In this document: piece after piece, positions 56,895 to 64,000 of the stretch | How the letters are laid out: each line of letters starts with the position of its first letter | How positions within the stretch are numbered: the first letter of the stretch is position 1 | Assembly (NCBI GenBank): GCA_902702965.1 | Contig: CACRXP010000048.1 | Span: 48,633 to 112,632, forward strand | DNA from: Spirometra erinaceieuropaei | Taxonomy: Eukaryota > Platyhelminthes > Cestoda > Diphyllobothriidea > Diphyllobothriidae | Direction of reading: 5' to 3' | DNA length: 64,000 nucleotides | Notes under the pieces: model-generated | What the model saw: the letters and a program-made list of their open reading frames with translations, nothing else | The model's database searches: none | What the model was told of the DNA's origin: nothing | Program-made: the position numbers and the translations under genes

Positions 56895-57285
56895 CTATAT
56901 TGGTAGAAGGGTACTCACCGATCGCGCTGCGGAACTCACTCGTCCTGTTGTGCCTTCGGCTCCTCTCTCGAAACCCCCCGGCAGCTGCACAGCGGCGCGT
57001 AACATAGGCAGAATATCATTACCGACACAAACAGGGGAGACTGGTATTAGCCGTCGTCAGCCAGCCATACCGTACCCCGAGGTGCGGAACATCTGTCACT
57101 GGTCAGGACACCGAGTCCTTGGCTCAGGAGTTGGAGGAGTAAAACTTCTAACATAAAGGTCGCGGGATCTAGCCCCAGATGTGCCACATCTCGGGGTTTG
57201 GTATGGCCGGCTAACGGCAGCTAATAAGCCAGAAATGGCCATTCCAGTCTCCCTTGTCTTTGTCGGTAATGCTATTCTGTCAACG
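56895..57285. repeat. Hammerhead-SINE fold-back pair
   Basis: A minus-strand piece (about 56895-57072) faces a plus-strand piece with a tRNA-like head (about 57115-57170) and tail to about 57285. The plus ribozyme (57206-57256) reads CTAACGG in place of CTGACGA. The minus ribozyme lacks 17 bases, from the end of the stem II loop to the predicted cleavage site. Confidence 0.72.
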
Positions 57286-57479
57286 AGTATTTTGCATTCT
57301 CTGACAGGCAGTCTTGGCGCTGGGACTATTCTGCACGTGCAATCGCGGTGTTATCAGATAAAGCAAAAACGTTTGCCGAAAAGGTTCCAGGTGATTCATA
57401 AATAACTTACGCCAGATGCAGTCGTTAAATACCGTTATCATATACGTCAGGCAAATTGCTCGTGCATTCTGATGAATAT

Positions 57480-57850
57480 GGCATCTGGCCTATCTAATGA
57501 AATCTTAACCGGAATTCTTTAATGGATTTTAGACCACAAAGGATTACATACAATACATCATATTGATTATAGTGAAACATAATTCCTAGTTATCTCAGCT
57601 ACACCAGGGTCCTGGTTTTTGAGTGCATTTCGAGCTGGTCACCCATAAAAGCCATATTCGATGGATAATGACTATTTCGGTAGTACGCAAATTTTCAGTG
57701 GCTTTAAATTCCTTTGCATGTTCTGGCATATTTTAGGAAAAAAGGCATAAAAAGTGATTATTTTACGCATTCGGCGACAAATTAAGTCTAAAAAGAGAGT
57801 GAATCTGTCGTTTATACCTCCACCGCAATATTGATCGCAGGATGTCCCAA
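57480..57850 (+). mobile_element. MITE arm, diverged
   Basis: ATGAAATCTTAACCGGAATT, TAGTGAAACATAATTCC, GACTATTTCGGTAGTACGCA and GCATAAAAAGTGATTATTTT follow the arm order seen at 56387. Strongly diverged; no partner arm is visible. Confidence 0.55.
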
Positions 57851-58011
57851 ATTTTCAGCATCCCTGAGTAGTTTGGTAGCCCCACCTGATGGATAAAATA
57901 TTGTTGGGGGTGGGGTTAGGGGTTGGTCAGATGACATTTTCCCAGACATTGACCCTAGTAGTGGATGGACAGGAAGAGTCAGGCCATGGGATCTGACTGA
58001 CGCAAACGCAG

Positions 58012-58270
58012 CTGGGTGGAATAACATTATGGACAAGGACCAGGGCGGTCGGAATGGCCATCTCCGTCTTATTATCCGGCGCCAACCAGCCATACCCAAC
58101 CCCGCGGTGTGGAAAACCTGGGGCTCGATCCCGCGATCTGCTGATTAGAGGTCCAACGCCTTCTACCACTGAACCACAGACCCGTTGTCCTGTCGGTTGC
58201 GATGGGGTATATACAGTGGTATAAGGACGCTCGTCGATCGTTCTTACGGAACTCACTTGTCTCGTTATGC
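58012..58270 (-). repeat. Hammerhead SINE, diverged minus copy
   Basis: The minus strand has a tRNA-like head with GTGGTTCAGTGGTAGAAGGC (A-box) and CGCGGGATCGAGCCCCAGG (B-box). The ribozyme region has lost CTGACGA. The head differs from that at 53496, so the family has several head subtypes. Confidence 0.68.
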
Positions 58271-59624
58271 CTTGGAGCAGCTGGGTGACAAAGGTTAGAG
58301 ATGTTCATGTCAAATGGAGGTTGGTAGTACTCGAGGAGGTTGTAACCAATCTCCTCGGCCATTTGGACAGATGAGGAAGGGCAATCAGGAACAAGGATAG
58401 CTCGCAAAAAGACAGCAGCCGTTGGTAATGGAAAAGTTGCTTAAATGCTGGGAGGTCAAGATTTTATCCGTCCACCAACTACTAAAGGCGTCTAAAAAGC
58501 TATGTAGGCTTCATGCCACCAAAAATGCACTTTGGAACTCGAGCGCTTTAAGCCATTTTTGGTCGATAAGAAGTGCAGGAGGTGGGGGCCCAATCATGTA
58601 ACGGAGATCGGTGGCAATACCAACTCGCAAAGCGACCACAACATAGTGGGATATAATGTCATCTCTAATGATCCCATGCGAGGCAAAACACATTTGTATA
58701 ACTACAGCCTACAAACGAGACATTCGGTTGTGGAAACCATGCGCTACTTAAACAAAAAATTACCACTTACTGATTGCTCCTAAATCCCTTTAAATGCTTT
58801 CCGGGGAAAAAACTGTTTCACACCAATATTCACTGTACTAGAGAGCGAACTGTTCTCACCTTGTTGACTCACAAAAACTCTGTGTACTAATACCAGTCAT
58901 TAGAGAAAGTTATTATACTATAATCAGCATTTCGTCAGAACATGGTGCCCGTCATCAGAAGTGTGGTCTTGGAGTGAAAATGGGAAGGGTCCAGAAGCAA
59001 TTACTTCTTAAGAAATGTGTGGACGAAATTCCTTCATGTGATGGCTATAGAACTTATTGTTGACTGGTTATGTGAACCTAAATTTGACTTGACTTTTTAG
59101 ATGTCTACATGGGTATCATTACTGAACTTATCATAAAGGCTTAAAGACTTATTTTCTGAAGAACAGAAAACTTCTTTACGAATCGAATTCTTGTCAAAAT
59201 CCATACACTTGTTTTTAAATCCTCTTGCTTTCGGTGGAGAAGATGGCTAAAGACAAACCTCTGCTTAACCTCCAATTTTGTGTGCTTTGCTCGACTGTCG
59301 ACTACAGGAATGTGTGAAAGTGGGATTTCCAAAAGGCATTCCATATTATCTTCTAATACACTGAGGTTTTCATCCACCATGTGCTCCTTGGACCAGTGAG
59401 GCTTAAAGCGACTGAAGCTTAATCAAAACAGGCGCGAAGAGGTATTTTGTCGGGCATAAACACCCCTAATTGAGGGGGAGCATATGTTTGCAACCGACAG
59501 GCGTAACCGAGGTTATGATCCATTATCTTAAATTAGTAGGCCTTCTGGTAGATTTGCATAGTGTGTATGATCCACTTATGCAATACTCGGCGTCCACAGT
59601 AGAGTTCTAACCCACGACAGCATG
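58271..59624. other. Unassigned DNA
   Basis: The only shared stretch is 59087-59130, which matches 38334-38375. No gene is recognised. Confidence 0.35.
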
Positions 59625-59880
59625 TGTACGGTTTGTGTAGTTATCTGGTGGATTCTTGATTGGGTCACTAGGAAACCCTGCTTGGGCAGTCAGCTTACAC
59701 TATCAGGACTGGCGGTTTCCAGATGCTGCGGTGGACCGGGTGGGTAACCTGACCCAAATGCAATTAAACTCACGTCTTCGGGTCGAGCCTCGTAACTCAG
59801 GTGGCTAGAATGTTGAATGAACACTGGCTTTGTAACTGTTGTCGTGGGTTTGAGTTCCAACGAGGCTGGTGAGATGGTCA
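59625..59880 (+). repeat. tRNA-headed SINE family B, plus copy
   Basis: A tail (GTTATCTGGTGGATTCTTGA onward) is followed by a head (59780-59870) with TAACTCAGGTGGCTAGAATG and GTGGGTTTGAGTTCCAACGA. It matches the plus unit at 40412-40680. Confidence 0.7.
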
Positions 59881-61063
59881 CAATGAACTTCAGACGCATT
59901 TTCGCCCTCGACGTACTTGCGCGCGCGTAAACGCCATCAGCTGTCGCAATCATAATCCGAAAAATTCTTCTCCCACCATTTTTTTCCAATTTGTAAAGTA
60001 CTTTCGGCAGCTTGGAAAACACTCCGCTTTTCAACTATAGGGTTTCCGTCCCTTTCGAATTCCTCAAGTTCCTTTCGGTCTGGGCGAAGTAAGCCCAAAC
60101 AAGTTCTAGGATGAAATGTTAATGAGTTTATTTGGTCGTCATCACTGCTTCCAATTGGGTAACCTGTGAACGATTGGAATACCACATCAGACTACTCGGT
60201 AAGATGCGGTTATATAGCTCCGCCTGATGGAAACAATACTGTTGGGGTTTTGGCTAGGGTGAGAAGTTATGGTTAGGGGTCACACATTAGGGTTAGTGCA
60301 ACTTTTCTCGGCCATTTAAAGTACAACCGCGCATTCCCAATAGATTTGATTTTGCATAAAACTGCTTGACCTCGTTGCCTGTGCGCTTCCCGGCCCCACC
60401 TGTAAAAAGCCATTTTACCACCGGTCCCGTATTACAGGTGGTCGGGGTTTGTTTACTTCAGGTGGGGCAACATAACCACATCTGACCGACATATTTTCTA
60501 CTAAGCCGCGTATTAAAATAGTACTTTATGTTCTTCCTGCAACAAAATCGACACAGAACTTAATGGTACTTCAGATGCTGTTTAAATTGATAATCGCCAC
60601 TTGATCTGCGTATGTAATGTGATAAGCTGCCCCTATACTGTCAAACATATGCATAAGCTGGGCGGGACTGACTTGTGTGGACGTCTAAACAGGACACAGA
60701 AGACCCTCTCCGGGCGAATGTGACGGCGGTCTTTTAGTCTCAAACCGAGACCTCAGAAGGATACGTTCTTTTCCTGGCGTGTGGCCATTCCCCACAGATG
60801 AAGCAACGATTTTTTTACCATTACACAAGAATAGCAACCGCACTTGCGTGGCCTACATGCCATTGTGAACTAACTCGCCCACGGTCGGCAGCAACGTCCT
60901 TCATCAGTGGTCACGGCCAAACACATCACGTGATCTGACAGGGCAGAGGTCTGGTCTGGTCGCACTCAATCTGCTGACCGGCCAGGGCAGGTGTGGGCGC
61001 TGGTCAAACACGCACTGTCCCCTCCTCCGAAGGGACCACGGCAATAGTGTAGGCGAAGTCGTA
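59881..61063. other. Mostly unassigned DNA
   Basis: A short TTAGGG-like tract (GGTTAGGGGTCACACATTAG) lies at 60235-60300. It follows CCTGATGGAAACAATACTGT, which resembles 57883-57908. No gene is recognised. Confidence 0.4.
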
Positions 61064-61892
61064 CAGTCGATGAGCTATCTCACAAAACGTTGCTCGAAAT
61101 TGTGAACTGAGTTTCCGATTGGGACAGATTACTTAAGCGAGGTTTCGATATTAATTATGGTGTGGCATAATACCGGGGATTCCGGCTTTCGAGCGAGTTC
61201 CTTATGGATCGCCGGGGTGAGGCACATTCCGCAAAAAATGACTCCTTATGTGGTGTACATTTTCCCCATTGATTTTTGATGCTCCTACGAATTCAAATAT
61301 ATTTCATAGACAATGTACAAAAAATACCCTTCTTTTTAATACTTTGGTAGCGAATTGCATCTTCAATTTTTTTCTACTAAAAGAGAGAATATCTTTCAAT
61401 TTTAAATAGTTTCTAATTCTGATACTTTTGAGACCGTGCAGTGTCCAGTCATGCCGCATCGCAGCAGCACATTTATTGATGCCGCTTAGAAAGTGGACAA
61501 CATGATCCCCGTCCATTGCAAAACCCTCCGAGCCCTATATTTATCTTCTTACCACTTTCCTTGCACAAGAAGTATACAGCGTGTAGTTCGGAATTCCCGG
61601 AATGCAAGTGGAACAACAGGACGAGTTTGTAATTATTCGGGAGTTGAAAAAATTTTTTAGGAGCGAGAAACACGCTTCTTTCGAGCACAAAAGTTGCAAG
61701 AGACGCAATTTGTTGCCAAATGTCAGTGTTTACCAGAAGCAAATTTGAATTTATGGGGTGGGGGGGGGCATCAGAAATCAATGGGAAAAAATTCAGTTCT
61801 ACTTAGGTAATCATTTGCTCGGAAAGTCGGCACACTGGCGTGACTGGATTATCGTAACACTAAGCGACATTGTAAAATTCAAAGGGCAATTT

Positions 61893-61932
61893 GGCGAGCA
61901 TACGTCTGCTTTCGATAAGTTCTCTTCAGGCC
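61893..61932 (-). ncRNA. Hammerhead ribozyme of PLE lineage 2 (inverted copy)
   Basis: On the minus strand: stem I GGC/GCC, CTGAAGA, a short stem II closed by the canonical G-C pair (GA-ACTTA-TC), GAAAGC, loop AGACGTAT, GCTC. The A15.1-U16.1 pair and the nucleotide at position 17 (C) are in place. Stem II is only two pairs. Confidence 0.6.
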
Positions 61933-62283
61933 TGTACATTTGTATGGCTATTGAAGTAATGAATTAAAAGATACGGGCAAGTAGATAATTGAGATATAGC
62001 TCGGGTTTGGAGAGGGGAGGGGAGGTGAGAGTGAAACACCACAATTCCAGTCAACGCCAGGGAGAAGATGGGTCCCGGCGAAGGTAATTACATGCGGGTG
62101 GCTGGCTTGGCGGTTTTGAGCCATGGCAACTGTGAGACCTGTATGACTTTCGTCTGTGCACATAGGACCGGTCCGCGTGGCCTGATTGCAGTCGCCTCTG
62201 TCGTAGCCAACCAGCGCTGCCCAAGTAGTTTTGGATAGCCTGATGGGACCTTTTTCGCCAGAGCGGGTATCCTGACCGATTCT

Positions 62284-62793
62284 TTGCTAAGAACATGGTC
62301 GAAAGACCACAAAAGCCCCCCGATACTGATGGCAGGAAAGAAAAGGCTCTTCATCAGGGTCCCATTTCAAGGGGATGCACAAAGTGACTTTTTGAGAAGA
62401 CGCCTAACTCAAGCTGTATCACAGACCTTTCCAGCAGCTGACACCCGTGCACTGTTCTCCACCAGTCCCATCCTATACGGAGAGCACCGGGACAAACTAC
62501 CAGCTCAAACCACCTCTGTGTGTATTTACTCCTTCACCTGCTCCTGTGGGGCAGAATATATTGGTCGCACGAGCCGGCGTTTGTCCAAAAGAATAAACGA
62601 ACATCTTCCAGCATGGTTAGGAAAGGGTCGAATAAAGAACATCAACAGCTCGATCCTCGCGCACATGGTAGACCCAGACCACCGTGCAGACGCCAGAGAG
62701 GCCATCAGAGTGATTTGCAAGGTCCCATCAAGCTATCGAAAACTACCCGCACGTAATTACTTTCGCCGGGACCCATCTTCTCCCTGGCGCTGA
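62284..62793 (+). pseudogene. PLE lineage 2 GIY-YIG frame with internal deletion
   Basis: The open frame has LTQAVSQTFPAADTRALFST, SVCIYSFTCSCGAEYIGRTS, RRLSKRINEHLPAW and AIRVICKVPSSYRKLPARNY. The GIY-YIG signature and the Arg and Glu positions look intact. The conserved tail that should follow SYRKL is missing: the sequence jumps to YFRRDPSSPWR. The inverted copy to the left keeps the tail and shares ACCCGCA at the junction, so the deletion probably used that short repeat. The RT part is absent. Confidence 0.82.
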
Positions 62794-62910
62794 CTGGAGT
62801 TGTGGTGTTTCACTCGCCCCTTCCCGTCCCCAAACCCGAGTTGCAGCTTTATTATCTACTTGACCGTTTCTTTTAATTCATTACTTCAATAGCGTCCATA
62901 TACATGTACA

Positions 62911-62950
62911 GGCCTGAAGAGAATTTATCGAAGGCAGACGTATACTCGCC
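62911..62950 (+). ncRNA. Hammerhead-like motif of PLE lineage 2
   Basis: GGC, CTGAAGA, GAATTTATC, GAAGGC, AGACGTATA, CTCGCC. Compared with the inverted copy, A15.1 has become G and stem III is weakened, so activity is doubtful. Confidence 0.5.
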
Positions 62951-63069
62951 AAACTGCCTTTTGAATTATGCGCCATGACAAGAAATGTCACAAACCTACC
63001 AAAGTAATCTCTTGGAATTGATAACGCATTTCGGAATCTCAGCCATTTCATGAGACAGCATATCTACTG

Positions 63070-63682
63070 TAGTACAGTCACGGAAATCAGTAGTGCAAGC
63101 GCCTGCAGTGAGATTCCAGCAGCACACACTGCCGTGACTGCTGGCCGTGAGAGCATGCGAGGGGCCAAGAGGAGTCAGTGATCGAGCACTGGTGATCGGG
63201 GTCAGCGCGCTGGATGCGTAAGAAAACAGTCACGGAGTCGGCGGCCCAGCACAGCTGATCAGGACGAGTTCACGAAAGAGATGACAGACCAGATGGCAGC
63301 ACCCAGGCGTCTGGGAGTAACCACACTTTGACGAACCGCGACGAACTGTGATTTGAGCATGTACACTGGACTTGCCGAGGGTCATGGGCGCCCAAAAGCA
63401 ACGATCTCCGCTGCCTCTGAGGGTCTGCCTCTTGTTATAGGCACATGTATTCGGCAACGCAATGCACTCAAAAGAACAGACTGAGCGAACAACGCACAGA
63501 TTATGTACTCGCAAGAGAAAAACTACAACAAGCTAATCGTCAGTCAGTAATAGACCGTAGGTGAGGAGAGGAGTCACGTATAAAAATACAACCGTAGGGA
63601 GGAGTGGGCAGTGATGCGCGATGTGGCCGGAGAGAGAGAGAAGGATAGCGGGGGGGGGGGTAGAGGAGGCTGAGGGGACTTC
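63070..63682. other. 3' flank of the TOM70-like gene
   Basis: Probable 3' UTR (minus strand) and spacer, with a C-rich tract (G on top) at 63651-63660. No AATAAA is seen on the minus strand close to the stop. Confidence 0.4.
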
Positions 63683-63937
63683 CTAAAGGCTGGCCATATG
63701 CTGCTGGAACTCCTGTTGCAGACTGGCAAACATCTCGGAGACGGAGATGTTGTAGGTGGAGCAGACATGCATCTGGGCCTTCACACCCTCCCGGAGAGAT
63801 ATGAGGTGGGTCAGGTCAGCCAGTGTCTTCGCCTGTTGGATAGCCTGGTTGAAGTAGTTCAGAGCTTCATCGAACTGACCTCGCTCCATGGAGAGTTGGC
63901 CCAGCAACTCCAGCGCCAGTTCGCATTTTGGGTCGAC
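63683..63937 (-). CDS. TOMM70: TOM70-like mitochondrial import receptor, last coding exon
   Basis: TOM70 sits in the outer mitochondrial membrane and receives precursors from cytosolic Hsp70/Hsp90 through tetratricopeptide repeats. The exon encodes VDPKCELALELLGQLSMERG, then QFDEALNYFNQAIQQAKTLA and DLTHLISLREGVKAQMHVCS. This aligns with the last TPR and C-terminal helices of animal TOM70 (D-x-KC, FN-x-AI-x(2)-AK, HL-x-SL, AQ). The acceptor TTTGCAG lies on the minus strand at 63938-63944 and the stop TAG at 63683-63685. The tail MFASLQQEFQQHMASL is longer than in vertebrates. The rest of the gene lies beyond the window. Confidence 0.83.
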   Translation of the reverse strand, partial: VDPKCELALELLGQLSMERGQFDEALNYFNQAIQQAKTLADLTHLISLREGVKAQMHVCSTYNISVSEMFASLQQEFQQHMASL

Positions 63938-64000
63938 CTGCAAAGCAGAGGCGGGGGGGTGGTTGGGGAGTAGGTAGGCCCAAAACATGAGAGAAAAGAC

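Larger units (their letters stand above)
61886..62984 (+). mobile_element. Penelope-like element lineage 2 with inverted 5' end
   Basis: The direct part (about 62284-62975) holds a GIY-YIG frame and 3' UTR. The left part (61886-62280) is an inverted copy of the 3' end: TGTACAGGCCTGAAGAGAA occurs at about 62906 and, inverted, at about 61920. The C-terminal tail is also inverted (minus strand, ATEATAIRPRGPVLCAQTK at about 62150-62210). The fold-back resembles that of the lineage 1 copies. Confidence 0.8.
61064..63069. mobile_element. MITE interrupted by a PLE insertion
   Basis: The left arm starts at TA-CAGTCGATGAGC (61064) and runs to about 61440. The right arm is inverted and split: its inner part is 61600-61885 and its outer part is about 62985-63069, ending CTACTG-TA. 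Removing the PLE between them leaves an element of about 900 bp, close to the other MITE lengths. Confidence 0.68.

Overview
The window looks like a repeat-rich flatworm (Platyhelminthes) nuclear genome, probably a tapeworm; the species cannot be fixed from the sequence. The reasons are small exons with GT-AG introns of very uneven length, Penelope-like retroelements (PLEs) in several lineages, Gypsy fragments resembling the CsRn1 type, and a tRNA-headed SINE with a hammerhead ribozyme that recalls the S-alpha element of schistosomes. An 82-base run of N marks an assembly gap.

Only two host genes are recognisable. At the left edge (191-8137, + strand) are the last eleven exons of the mitochondrial proton-translocating NAD(P) transhydrogenase (NNT): the end of domain I, the membrane domain II and the NADP(H)-binding domain III. 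All exon junctions keep one reading frame to a stop codon. At the right edge (63683-63937, - strand) is the last coding exon of a TOM70-like mitochondrial import receptor. The two genes converge, and about 55 kb between them holds no other gene I can name. A third, uncertain item is a pair of related exon-like stretches (16651-16965 minus and 47326-47589 plus) of unknown function.

The intervening DNA is a mosaic of mobile elements in different states of decay. PLE lineage 1 (RT plus GIY-YIG) lies at 12.2-13.5 kb, 36.2-37.7 kb and 49.3-50.9 kb, with termini only at 20.5 kb. PLE lineage 2 has fragments at 14.3, 37.7, 42.0, 43.6 and 61.9-63.0 kb. There is one LINE RT fragment (35.1-35.7 kb), a degenerate zinc-finger array (19.1-20.0 kb), two Gypsy protease fragments (28.5 and 30.6 kb), and a MITE family about 950 bp long with arms of roughly 350 bp (21.7, 23.5, 61.1 kb, plus single arms). 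Two SINE-like families have near-identical unit lengths (312 and 306 bp), and there is a family of about 260 bp (C-repeat) and several degenerate TTAGGG-like tracts.

The most notable system is the set of hammerhead-type ribozymes. The 312-bp SINE occurs twice as a 1.25-unit copy (18.0 and 53.3 kb) with a ribozyme in each overlap. Both PLE lineages carry hammerhead-like motifs at their 3' ends. SINE and PLE copies both show fold-back (head-to-head) structures, which suggests that PLE machinery may also move the SINE.
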